Assembly: GCA_964019165.1 (NCBI GenBank)
Contig: OZ025271.1
Span: 3,558,501-3,622,500, forward strand
Direction of reading: 5' to 3'
Origin: Mastigias papua
Taxonomy: Eukaryota; Cnidaria; Scyphozoa; Rhizostomeae; Mastigiidae
Length of the DNA stretch: 64,000 nt
Shown: positions 1 through 9,900 of the stretch, piece after piece
How positions within the stretch are numbered: position 1 is the stretch's first letter
Layout: each line of letters starts with the position of its first letter
Notes under the pieces: model-generated
Database searches by the model: none
Seen by the model: the letters and a program-made list of their open reading frames with translations, nothing else
What the model was told of the DNA's origin: nothing
Made by a program: the position numbers and the translations under genes

Positions 1-1385
1 TGCACTACTTTTGGTATCAAGAAATTTTCTACTCGCTCTCTCCAATTTCAGCCTTCTCTCTTAATTAATCATGCACCAGTTCATACAGTTAAACAAGGTG
101 AATCTTTTCGTTATCTTGGCCGTTATTTTGACTTTGCCATGAGCAATCAGGTTCACAAAAATAAACTTAGCTCTTTTTTTACTGAATTGCTTAAGGAAAT
201 TGACTCTTTGCCTCTTCACCCAAAAAACAAACTTCTTCTGTATAGTAGGTTTGTTCTTTCTAAAGTTTCTTGGCACTTCACTGTTGCTGACCTTTCTAAA
301 ACTTGTGTTACCGAAAACCTTGACAACCTTGTTTCCAAGTATATCTGTCAGTGGCTCGATCTTCCCATTAGTGCCACCTTGAGTAGCATAATACTCTCTA
401 AAAACCAGTTTGGTCTAAATCTGATTCTTCCTTCGATGAAATTTTCACAGTGCCAAACTGTTTTTCGAAATTCTCTTCGATCATCTCCTAATGATGAAAT
501 TAATTCTATGGAAAAGTACAAGTAGTGGCATGAACATCCAGTATGACGTTTATAAGAACACTAAAGATGTATTAACAGCAGTTCGTTCTGAGCATAAGCA
601 TCGTTTGCAGACACAACTGCAATCTCAAGGAGCCATTCTTTCTTTTGTTCTTGATCATTCTCTTACTGTGGCTAAATCCACATGGCCTTCAGTTCAGAGC
701 AAGATGCCTAAAAATATATTCAACTTTACAATAAGGTACCTCAACAATTCACTTTCCACTCGCAACAACCTTAAAAAATGGAATTTCGCACAGTCCTCAG
801 AATGCTCTTTCTATCATTTACAAGACACTCTTCTTCATGTTGTAGCAGGTTGTAAATCTTACTTGGAAGAGGGTCGTTACACCTGGGGGCACATCTCTGC
901 ATTACAAATCTTGGCTAACTATTTTAGAGCAAGTCCAGGAGCATCTCTTTACGTTGATCTCCCATGCTTTCATTCTCCTTCCATAATAACGGGAGACAAT
1001 TTTCGTCCTGATCTTGCTTTTGTATCGCCTGACAGCAAGATTTACATTCTTGAACTTACAGTTGGTGTTGAAACCAACCTAGAAGTGAACGCTCAGCGCA
1101 AGAGAGATAAATATCAATCCCTTATGGAAACACTTAAATCCAAATATACAGATGTTAAGTTTGTCAATCTTTTTATCAGTTCTCTTCGAATTTTTGGCCT
1201 TTCTTGATCTTCTTTTATTGAAATGTGCGAAATGTGCGAAATGTGTGATGCACTAGCTGTTGATATGGGAAACCGGCGCTACCTAATCTCAAAAACTCTC
1301 TAATACCATCATTCCAACGACTTATTACATCTTTTGCTGTAGAAACAACCCGTGGAATAGTCCAGAACTTCTTTCCATCTAAGGT
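1..1385 (+). pseudogene. REL-type non-LTR retrotransposon, 3' half
   Basis: The window opens inside a reverse transcriptase-endonuclease ORF. Frame 1 is open from base 1 to the stop at 523-525 and holds the RT thumb region. The same protein then continues in frame 2 (491-1207), so there is a frameshift near 500-525. The second part has a zinc knuckle-like region (about 800-865) and then a restriction-like endonuclease signature: RPDLAF at about 1007-1024, followed by a conserved ELTVG at about 1051-1065 (PD-(D/E)xK type). After a stop at 1205-1207 similar coding sequence goes on in shifted frames to about 1385. Three further copies in this window (19460-21400 plus; 52140-53430 and 53420-56300 minus) align with it. 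REL-bearing elements (R2, NeSL, Hero and relatives) usually insert at preferred sites. Clade is not resolved. It is a dead copy. Confidence 0.8.
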
Positions 1386-1831
1386 GCAATCCATTGTAGT
1401 TTTGTTATTATCCGTGTTTTAACTTTTGTTATCGTTAGTAATTTGTTTTATTGTTATCAGGCTAGCCAATTGTAACTACCTTTTTAAGTGAGGTTACCAT
1501 TGTATGTAGCGGAATATAAAATGAAAGTCTCCATAATAGTCTGTCCTGGGTATGACATAAAAGTGCATCCGGATGTGGGGTTTCGACGTGGGATAATGAG
1601 GCTACCCTTTGCCACAAGGACCTCCAGGCCACCCTTGAGCAAGGTGTAGTACCTGTCAGCTCTCCCCGAGGCTAAGAAATACCGGGTTGGCATCCGGCGG
1701 GGGCTAGTCTGTTTTATGGGTGGGAGGGACTCTTCAGCCTTGGTTGGCAACCCTCCTAGAGATGGTGTCTCGATAAAAACACTGGTGGTAGTGCAACCTT
1801 AAATTCACTAGAACCTCTATATGAGTGCTGA
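1386..1831. other. Junction between two retroelements, no gene
   Basis: About 450 bases lie between the REL element and the next ORF. The first ~100 are AT-rich and probably the REL element's 3' UTR. From about 1484 GC content rises abruptly and runs to the ATG at 1832, which suggests the 5' UTR of the R4-like element that follows. The antisense ORF here has no recognisable domain. Confidence 0.4.
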
Positions 1832-2824
1832 ATGTCTAATAATAGTTTATCGAATAACGACGTTAATGGGGCTGGATCATTACGTGAAGGCTCCTCGTCC
1901 GGCAGGTGTTCCTTGGGTGAGCAGCGAGGACCCGGTCGTTATCCTACTACTGCTAGAATGAGATGGAGTAAGGGAGTAAACAAGGAAGTGATGAAATGCT
2001 TTTATAGGAGCAATGATGAAAATGGGAGACCTATCAGAGGCTATAGACAACGAATGTTTAAACATTGGAGACTAAGGGGCATGTTTAATTCAACGGAGCA
2101 GCGGATTTGTGACCAAGCGAGAACCATCAGAAAGAACGGTTGGCTATCAGATATTGAGTTAGAAATGATTAAAAGGAAAATTGAAGATGAGGTTCAGAAT
2201 GACGCTGGCAGTTTTGAGGAAGAAAGTCAATTTGGAATTCCTATCGAGGAAGTAGGGGCCAGTAATGACCAAGAGGTCAATAATGGTAATCAGGCAGAGG
2301 TCACTGATGAAGGAGGACAAGATATGAATGAAGATGAATTAATCAATGATGAATTAGACCAAGAACAAAGAATGATAGTTGATCAGCTAAAGCAAATAAT
2401 GGCAGAAGGAAGAACAGCCGACAGAATAATGTTTAAGAGAGTTGATAGGAAAACTTTAACATCTAAAACTGAAAAAGTTAATGGAGTACTTCAGTTTGTG
2501 AAAACTTGCAATATAACACAAAAAAATGACCTTGTTTGGGTTGCGGAACAGCTAGGTTTGAAGAAACTTACGATTAGGGAGAAATATGTACCCAGGTGGA
2601 AACATAAAATAGAGGGGAATATCAAGAGATTGAGGCGGGAAGTAAACTTTATGGAGAGAGGCAAGAGAGGTAAACTTGAAGCAAAGAAGAAAGGAAAACT
2701 AACAGATCTGGAAGAGAGATATGGTGTAAAAGGAAAAGGATCTAGAACTGTGATAGAGGAATTAAAGCAGAGGATGATTGCAAAGAGTGCAATAGTTCAA
2801 AGATATGAGCAGAGAATCACATAG
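1832..2824 (+). CDS. R4/Dong-like non-LTR element, N-terminal part of ORF
   Basis: A 330-residue open frame, which I recognise as the N-terminal part of a non-LTR retrotransposon polyprotein common in cnidarians, molluscs and fish. The clearest block is at residues ~42-120: a basic segment, GYRQRM, then TEQRICDQARTIRKN, predicted helical. An acidic linker follows (residues ~140-185, many D, E and N), then a lysine-rich coiled-coil-like tail. The RT domain that should follow is missing: after the stop at 2822-2824 the sequence passes straight to the C-terminal part (2833 on), so this is an internally deleted copy. The ATG at 1832 is the first in frame and fits the family's N-terminus. Function within the element (probably nucleic-acid binding) is inferred. 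Confidence 0.65.
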   Translation: MSNNSLSNNDVNGAGSLREGSSSGRCSLGEQRGPGRYPTTARMRWSKGVNKEVMKCFYRSNDENGRPIRGYRQRMFKHWRLRGMFNSTEQRICDQARTIRKNGWLSDIELEMIKRKIEDEVQNDAGSFEEESQFGIPIEEVGASNDQEVNNGNQAEVTDEGGQDMNEDELINDELDQEQRMIVDQLKQIMAEGRTADRIMFKRVDRKTLTSKTEKVNGVLQFVKTCNITQKNDLVWVAEQLGLKKLTIREKYVPRWKHKIEGNIKRLRREVNFMERGKRGKLEAKKKGKLTDLEERYGVKGKGSRTVIEELKQRMIAKSAIVQRYEQRIT

Positions 2825-2832
2825 AGAAAAGG

Positions 2833-3840
2833 ATGTATGGACAGTTTTTGAGAGAAATGCCAGATAAAGTTGACAAGAACAAAACATGGGATTGGTTAAT
2901 CCGAAGTGACCTCAAGGTAGAGACAGAGGCATTGTTGTATACTGCGCAAGAACAAGCTATCAGAACGAATTGCGTAAAACACCACATTGATAGAAGCATA
3001 GAAAACCCCCTTTGTAGAATGTTTGGGAAAAGAGGAGAAAATGTGCAGCATATACTAAGCGAATGTGAAAGTTAGCCCAGAAAGAATACAAGAGGCGCCA
3101 TGATAATGTAGCAAAGAAAATTCATTGGGAGCTGTTTAAGAAGCATGCATTAGACCATAAGGAAAGGTGATATGATCACAACCCAGATGGAACAGCAGAG
3201 AATAACGATGTAAAGCTGTTATGGGATAAAAATATACAGTGCGATCATGTAATAGAAGCAAGACGCCCAGATATTGCTATAATGGAAAAGGATAGACAAA
3301 GTTATAATAGCATTCATAATAGACAAAAACAAGAACTTGTTCACTTGCTTTCTCCTTTGATCGCTCTTCGGGATGTTTCATTCAAATTTGCGACGCTATG
3401 CGCACTACGGGCAACACCACTCTAATTACGTTTGTAGTTTAATATTTTTATAACCATTTTGTAACTACGCGTGTCTCTATGTTAAGTGTAAGTCTTAGGG
3501 TTGGTATGTATTTCCATGCTCCCTTTGCTTTCGTATTGTAAGTGTTTGTTATAGTAAATCTTATGAGAACAAAAAAAAACAAAAGAAGTGGAATAACTGT
3601 GTATATATCAGTACCTGCTGATGGACGAGTACATGAAACGAAAGAGAAAATTTGAGAGGGAAATTGGAAATCTGTGGCAATTGACAAATGTCAAAGTTGT
3701 TCCTGTTGGTAAAGGTGCCCTGGGAAGTGTAACAAAAGATTTTGACAACTGGACGGAAAAACTGGAAGTACCGAGTAATGTTGGAGCTATGCAGAAGACT
3801 GCCTTGTTGGGAACAGCTAGGATCCTGAGAAGGGTGTTAT
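2833..3840 (+). pseudogene. R4/Dong-like element, C-terminal part, broken
   Basis: Continuation of the 1832-2824 element after loss of RT. 2833-3075 encodes the post-RT region, with a Cys/His cluster near its end (CRMFGKRGENVQHILSECES, about 3016-3075). It runs into a stop, goes on through RRPDIAI at about 3265-3285, and resumes at 3618-3840 with an alpha/beta segment and a terminal block ending LLGTARILRRVL. RPD followed by a DIA-type strand in related copies is a restriction-like endonuclease signature. A ~245-bp insertion (about 3325-3572) splits that domain. The minus-strand copy at 15725-17890 is closely similar and has the uninterrupted domain. A conserved 3' UTR follows to about 3947. 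Confidence 0.7.
3325..3572. mobile_element. Short insertion inside the R4-like element
   Basis: Alignment with the copy at 15725-17890 shows extra sequence here. The element's own sequence stops near 3325 and resumes near 3572. The insert has no ORF. A-rich stretches at both junctions (ACAAAAACAAG at ~3323-3333, AACAAAAAAAAACAAAAG at ~3569-3586) look like an imperfect target duplication or a poly(A) tail, so a truncated retroposon or SINE is likely. Family not recognised. Confidence 0.45.
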
Positions 3841-3947
3841 AATTACGAACGAAGGGTTTCCTATTAGCCCTTGGTTATTTGTTATAGCCCGCCTAACAGA
3901 TGTAGTAACGGCAATTCAACCAGACTGAGCAAATGCTGACTGTATAC

Positions 3948-3964
3948 ATAATAATAATAATAAT
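3948..3964. repeat. (TAA)n tail of R4/Dong-like element
   Basis: The 3' UTR shared with the copy at 15725 ends at about 3947 and is followed by CATAATAATAATAATAAT. Dong elements of the R4 clade are known to insert into (TAA)n tracts, so this is either the element's tail or its target. Confidence 0.6.
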
Positions 3965-4411
3965 TATGCCATGTGATATTTTACTGTTATTCCTTTCTAG
4001 ATTTTCCTCTATGATATCACATTCCTTATCTATCCATTCTTCCTTTGCTTCGATTGTTTCTCGTCTAACTCTTCTATTTGCAATGCGGTATTTATCAAGA
4101 TCTTCGTTACTGAGAATTTTCTTGCTTTTCAGATTCCGTCTTTGATCGCATAGAGATAATAAATCATCAATTACCCATGGGTTTTTGAACTTCTTTCGTT
4201 TCCCAAGTACTAAGCTTTTTCTTTTACTTTTTTATAGAACTCATCTACCACTTGCTGCATATCATCTAAAAGTAAGCTGGATGCAAACCTATCACCTATT
4301 TTGCTTTGGAATTCTTGTATGACTATAGGATCATTCAATTTTTCTACATCAAGCTTTATTCAACATTATTCGATTTCACTATAGCACGAAAAAGCGGGAA
4401 CATTGCTTTAG

Positions 4412-4452
4412 CATACTGAAAGCTTTTTTCGTCCGACACTCGTCAGAGTATG
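4412..4452 (-). ncRNA. Type I hammerhead ribozyme motif, left arm
   Basis: Exact reverse-complement counterpart of the motif at 4607-4647, with the same core bases on the minus strand. Cleavage is predicted after the base complementary to 4418. Having both copies in one palindrome means either transcript strand carries one ribozyme motif plus its complement, so a full-length transcript would probably fold as a long hairpin instead. Confidence 0.7.
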
Positions 4453-4606
4453 AAACGTCGGATAGCGACCGAAAGGTGAAACGAAATATATAGCCAGATG
4501 CGGGTACACGTGATATGATGAATAATGCGTCTATTATTCATCATATCACGTGTACCCGCATCTGGCTATATATTTCGTTTCACCTTTCGGTCGCTATCCG
4601 ACGTTT

Positions 4607-4647
4607 CATACTCTGACGAGTGTCGGACGAAAAAAGCTTTCAGTATG
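4607..4647 (+). ncRNA. Type I hammerhead ribozyme motif, right arm
   Basis: Core elements are in order: stem I 5' strand CATACT (4607-4612), CTGACGA (4613-4619), stem II region GTGTCGGAC (4620-4628), GAA (4629-4631), a short A/U stem III (4632-4640, three A-U pairs around AGC), predicted cleavage after C4641, and stem I 3' strand AGTATG (4642-4647), complementary to CATACT. All invariant core bases are present. Stem II is weak: only G4620-C4628 and U4621-A4627 pair next to the core. Short stem III and type I topology are typical of ribozymes in Penelope-like elements and animal retrozymes. Activity is inferred. Confidence 0.75.
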
Positions 4648-5298
4648 CTAAAGCAATGTTCCCGCTTTTTCGTGCTATAGTGAAGTTCTGTAGTACCAAC
4701 AGACTTTTCACATTATTCGATTTATTAACTTTCTTCAACTTCATCTTAAAAGTCATCAGCACGAAATCGTGGTCTCTGCCTATATCAGCACCTGGACATG
4801 ATCTTGCCTTGCTAGTCTTGATACTTGGACAGTATTTCTTATCCATCTTATCTATCAAAAATTCTTTCTTATTCTTATCTATTTATTCTTATTTATATAT
4901 TCTATTTTATTGTCTTTTTTCTCAGCAGGTGAATGCCATGTAGTCCTTCTAGACAATTTGTGATTATGTAGTGTGTTTGCTACTACCATATTATGCATCT
5001 GCGAAAAACTAAATAAATGTTCACCTCTATAATTTACAACACCGACTCCATATTTTGCAGCAGTATCTTTCCAATCATCATAGCAGTTTATGCGTTTCTT
5101 TGAATTCCAGTCTCCTTGAACTACTAAAATATCTTTCTAGGAAGTTTCTTTTATTGTTTTCTCAATTTCATCACAAAATTGTTCAATTTCATTTTCCCTT
5201 TGAGAAGTAGCAGGTAGATATACTTGAATTATAGTAAGATTTCTATGTTTAGCACCCACTCTAATTGAAATGATTCTGCTAGATACCATTTTACATTC

Positions 5299-5582
5299 CA
5301 TAACCACCCAAACTTCTTGGAGCACTTACTATGATTTGCGCTATAGATGAGCAATAGCATCCTCTCCCCCGTTGTAAAAAGCAGCGTTATAAGATTTTGT
5401 AAGAAGCAACTCCAAGGCCACAAGGGATGCGTATTTATAGAGCTATTGGTTTTCGCTATCAAATCAACATTGTTTGAGGGGTGAAGGGGGTTTACATGTT
5501 ATTTGGTGCCATAGAGAAGCGGCAGGAGTCGTAAATACAAACAATTGTGTGCGTGTTCCAACTACTTTTGGCAGGCATTTTA
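5299..5582. mobile_element. Diverged copy of the 281-bp MITE
   Basis: Interrupts the endonuclease domain of the surrounding LINE. The right end, TTCCAACTACTTTTGGCAGGCATT (5556-5579), nearly matches the right terminus of the MITEs at 25354 and 29271. The left end (CACCCAAACTTCTTGG) matches their left terminus with substitutions, and the interior CAACATTGTTT plus G-rich segment matches too. Boundaries are approximate and clearly older than the two identical copies. Confidence 0.6.
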
Positions 5583-6190
5583 GCTCTTATTAACAATGAA
5601 TCAACCTCCATTCACATGTTCTTTATCATCATCGGAAAACCAGAGTTTATGACCTTCCTCAGTTACAATTTCCCCACAACCTGTCCACCTAACTTCAGAC
5701 AAACCGACGATGTGCCATTTATAGCGTTCTAATTCATATGTCAATTCTCTCACCTTGCCCTTGGCGTACAGTGTGCTACTGTTCCAAGTTCCAGTAGTGA
5801 AAAGGCTCTTAATTAATTCAAATGAATTTTCCAGAGTAGCCCACCTATTACTCCGAATTTTTGGTGCATCGAGTAGCGTGAACGTTACTATCCTACGCCC
5901 CGATCGATCCAGTATGGAAATTTTTTATTGCTTGTACTCTACAAGATGTATTTCTTGAAACTGTTTGGCGCTGCGGGCTTTCACCCCTCTTCAACAAGGC
6001 TTTTTTATTGTGATGTCAAACACTAGATAGATGAGCATTTATGCTTTTCTAAACGCACTTCCGGCCTTTTGACAGGTCTTGCTTTTAGTCCTACAGGGTT
6101 TCTATCAACCCCTCTAACCTAGCAAGCTAGTATGGTGAGCCGGTTTAGTCACAGACCACCTGGCCATGAAACAGGCTGTACTGGGTTACA

Positions 6191-6918
6191 TGATACTAGT
6201 AGCAACTTTCAATGACCTGAGAACAAGCCGTGCAATAGCAACTGCTTTAATTTGCTTCAGTGTTGTAGTATCTATTCTTTGTACTACTAACGTTCTCTTT
6301 AAGTGATAAGCAATTCAGACTTTACCCAGATGTAGGCCACTAAATGGAAATGATTTAGTAGTGCTAACCATCTATCTCCAACAAGATATCTATTACTTTT
6401 CTGTGAAAACGGCATTAACTGTTGTCCTTTACTCCTGACAAACCATCCAAAACAATTTTCCCATTAACTAAAAGCTGAGATTTTCACAAGCACGTATTAC
6501 GCCTCCAACAACCGTGCACCGATCTCTCTTTACTTTGCATCATCAACAATTACCATAGCATGTAGGTCAAGGTCAGCCGGGGATAAAGAGATCGAGAATT
6601 GATATTGTACGAAAGTAGGAAAGGCTATCCTAGTGAATGAGCTATAGTATGAGAATGCAATTTTATGCGTTGCAAAATAAATGGAAACCTATTACAGTGA
6701 CCAATTGTTACAGTGACCTCAATTTCTTTTACTATGCTCATGGGCGCTGCTAGCAGACGATTTTGTGTTATGTGGCATAATACGGTTATCTCGTTAGAAA
6801 GGGTAATTCGGGGCTTGACGAAACAGTAAGGATAATTTCTTTATGTAGTCTATACAAGACAATTTGGAATGATAAGAAGTGTCTTCTCAAATCAATAACT
6901 AAGATCACTTCTACAAAA
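6191..6918. other. No gene recognised
   Basis: AT-rich, no sizeable ORF and no repeat that I can match inside the window. On the gene model for 6919-10810 this is its 3' UTR or downstream flank. Confidence 0.4.
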
Positions 6919-9900
6919 CTAGTGGAATACTTTCTTCAAAGAGCGAGGAGGAACATGAGACAGCAACATATCAAGTGTCTCTGTTTCACCAGTTTGTAAA
7001 CATGATTCTAGATATGAAAATTTAGCATCTGAAAGTCTCAAAATAAAATCTGTCAAAAGCTGTGTCACCTGTATTGCACAAAATATGTTTGTCCCTATCT
7101 ACAATTTTCACCTCAAATAAATTGTCTATGAAGTTCTCAATATATCCTACAAAAGTAACTCACACGCAAAAGTCCCACAAACATCATATGGTATGTATAC
7201 AGGAAAAGCAGGCTTCATGAAGCCATATAAAGCATTGATTACATTCTATCCATTCATCTCCAAGCATGGTTTCATGCCTACAATCATCACACATGGTACA
7301 CTGGCATTCCCTAAATCCCCCCTCTCAAATAAGCTCCCAAAAAAGATGATGAAGATCAAGCTTTTTGTCAATTTTCCTTTAAGTCTTGAATTGCTTTCTT
7401 TTCCCCTTTTGCTTTCGTCTTTTTTCTAACAGACAAAATAACTTGGAAATACCGTGTTTTAAATGATAATGAGGTGGTCCATGCTACAAATCAGGCAGTT
7501 TCCATCGCAATATTCTACAAGTGCCTCATAGCACCCCATGTCTCATGTTACCAGATTAATTGATGTATTACGGAAGATAACATACGAAAAGCATTAACAA
7601 TACAAATATCGCGATAATAGAAAAATATCATACCTCTGGGAGATCATCATAGATTTTTGAAGCCATCTCCGAATTTGATTTGCCAATTTTCTGTAAAGGT
7701 ATTCATAACCTATTAATTTTCAACCCTGCTGGGTCACGTAAGTACTAAAAAGACCGACTAGAAGGACATGATATATAATCGTAAAATATGACATACTTAC
7801 AGTCAAAAATTGTTTCGATGAACAGTCCCAAAGTTGTCTATCCACACAATGTTTAACATCAAAACTTAACCTAGCAATACTAACGAGGAACTGAGCTCGA
7901 ATAATGATAATGCATATGACAAAATACTGCTTAGTTACATCTTTATCGCAATCTTTTAGCTAGTAAATAAAGTGCTAGATTGCAAGATAAGAGTCAATAG
8001 ATGACAATAACAGCGATTTCATTATGAATGAAAATAACATGTGAAATATAGTAATGATGTAGCATATAACTATACCCCTTTGAGACGATGAAAAATTTCT
8101 TTAAAAGCATGTAGAGAAAATTCGGGAGCTTTCTATAACCAAGTTATTAAACTATTATTAATAGTAACTACTAATAAGTACACAAGTAAGTACAAAGCAA
8201 CTAATTACATAACATGTATTGCATAATTCTAGCATAGTTAATACTTCAAGAATAAAGCATTTACAAATCAATCCAGTAATAGATGTTAAACAGCTAGCCA
8301 TCCATACCTTCATATATGCAATAATGACAACTGTCCGCATTCATATTTATGAACAATTTGTAGCAGTTTGTCTTGGATAGCAAAGTACTAATCATGTAAG
8401 TTATTAGATAGCAATAATATAATTGATTAACAATAAAACACACTGAGTTGACACTTACTAAAACAAGCAAAATAGGAAAACATAACAGTATACCTCTAAC
8501 AGATAAGGGGTAAATTCTACTGCAAACTCTGATAAACCTTTCTTTAAAATCTAGAAGTAAGAACTATGCTATTGAAAATTAAAGAAGTCATATGATGACA
8601 ATGATCTCTAATGAGTATCAGATCAATCCATTTATTGGCACATTCCAAAAATGAAATCCTATCCTTTGGTAAATCACTTCTGTTCCAATGTTGCAACAAA
8701 GATGTAAAGAAGTAACGAAGGCTTAATGCCTAAACTTCTCTTGCAAATCTTGAATGTTTTCTGAAGATATTGGCCATTTCCCATCTTAATGTTGTAAAAA
8801 ATATGTTCTGTTTCCTCAATTATTCTTTTTTAATGTACACATGAAGGTTTGGGTTTCTGGACCACACCTTTCTGGTTAATTTTGAAATGGCTATATGTAA
8901 TAATATTTCTCTTTAGTGCACATATTTCAATAAAATGACCCCCCTCGTTATAATTCCCTGTTTGATTCAATGGATGATATGTTATCTCTGAGTTTCGTTC
9001 TCATTAAATATATAGCGGATGACTTTCCCAATGGAGAGATGTTAAAAATCAGCAGCCATTTGAGAATGTTATATTTTCAGTTGTTACATTTCAAATGATA
9101 AAATTGTTATCTACTTTCACTGAGGAGTTAAAAATACCGGTTGAGATTGCATTTCTTGAATTAGATGTTGTCTGCTTGAACATCCGATTTGAGAGGACAA
9201 TTCTTGGTAATATTTACATGTATACTATATGTGATGTATATGCCTTTGACAATGTTCAGTGCAAGTATGTATTACACTTTGAGCGCTTGTTCTCCATAGG
9301 TTATGCAACTTCCTGGCAAAACGAGGAACACGAGATAACAACCGCTACCAAAAGGTTATTTTTAATCTTTTTTCGATAAATTTTAACAAATTTTATGTTA
9401 TTGTTTCACTGGAACTTCATATGGCTAAAGAGTTTCTAGTTCCTTATGTATGGTTGATATTTGCTATATTCCTAACACAATAGTATCAAATTACTAAAGA
9501 CATTATTGACATATTCGCCAAAGCAGCTGCTTGTGGTTCTTCTTTTGCATTTCACTATGTGTAGAATCCCTTCATGCAACTTTCCTAGCATGCTTATTCT
9601 CATTGGCTTATGGACAGAAATCTAACTATCCCTTAATTTTAATTCTAATGTGTTTACAGTTGTTGAATCTCTCGTGCTCATGAAAGCTTTAAAAACAGAA
9701 AACTGAAAGCTGAAAGCTGAAAAACCTTTTCCTTCAGTGGGCTAACCATTCATTATCTAAAACTGGCCACTAAAACAATTATCATTTGCAGAAATTCCTG
9801 TGAATTCCTTTAATCTTCAATCAGTTGCAAGCACCAACCGGAAAATTAATCTGAAATGACTTTTATTCCGTCTGCATCAATGAATACTTGTCAACGGATA

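Larger units (their letters stand above)
4377..4709. mobile_element. Palindromic Penelope-type terminal repeat insertion
   Basis: A 333-bp insertion in the LINE at 3966-6190, flanked by a 14-bp direct repeat (ACATTATTCGATTT at 4363-4376 and 4710-4723). Bases 4375-4526 and 4533-4684 are exact reverse complements by eye (152 bp each, 6-bp spacer GCGTCT). The right arm continues into a 25-bp tail ending GTACCAACAGACTTTTC, which the left side lacks. The right arm and tail match the 3' end of the Penelope-like element at 43117-43745. It is therefore read as two terminal-repeat units joined head to head, as seen in Penelope-like elements. Each arm has a hammerhead motif. It codes for nothing. Confidence 0.8.
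3966..6190 (-). pseudogene. AP-endonuclease LINE (RTE/BovB-like), 5' half
   Basis: Reading the minus strand from 6190 down: a 5' UTR-like stretch, then at about 5800-5600 the start of an exonuclease-endonuclease-phosphatase domain (GTWN-type start, then VGLSEVRWTGCGE), then MVSSRIISIRVGAKHRN and IIQVYLP at about 5300-5210, VVQGDWNSK at about 5130-5100, and GADIGRDHD at about 4800-4775, the conserved C-terminal SDH-type motif with S replaced by R. At about 4330-3990 comes the linker between endonuclease and RT, with several stops. RT itself is missing: the copy ends where the R4-like (TAA)n tail begins. Two insertions interrupt it: a MITE (5299-5582) and a palindromic element (4377-4709). The motifs match RTE-type elements often annotated as 'craniofacial development protein 2-like'. 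Confidence 0.75.

Noticed and set aside
4377..4709. Palindrome as a simple assembly artefact
   Set aside because: The 14-bp target duplication, the one-sided tail and interruption of a known LINE domain argue for a real insertion, though long reads should confirm it.
7801..7872. Minus-strand segment with a strong GTAAGT donor (FDVKHCVDRQLWDCSSKQF)
   Set aside because: Coding-like, but length is not a multiple of three and the phase clashes with neighbouring exons. Could be an alternative exon; not included.
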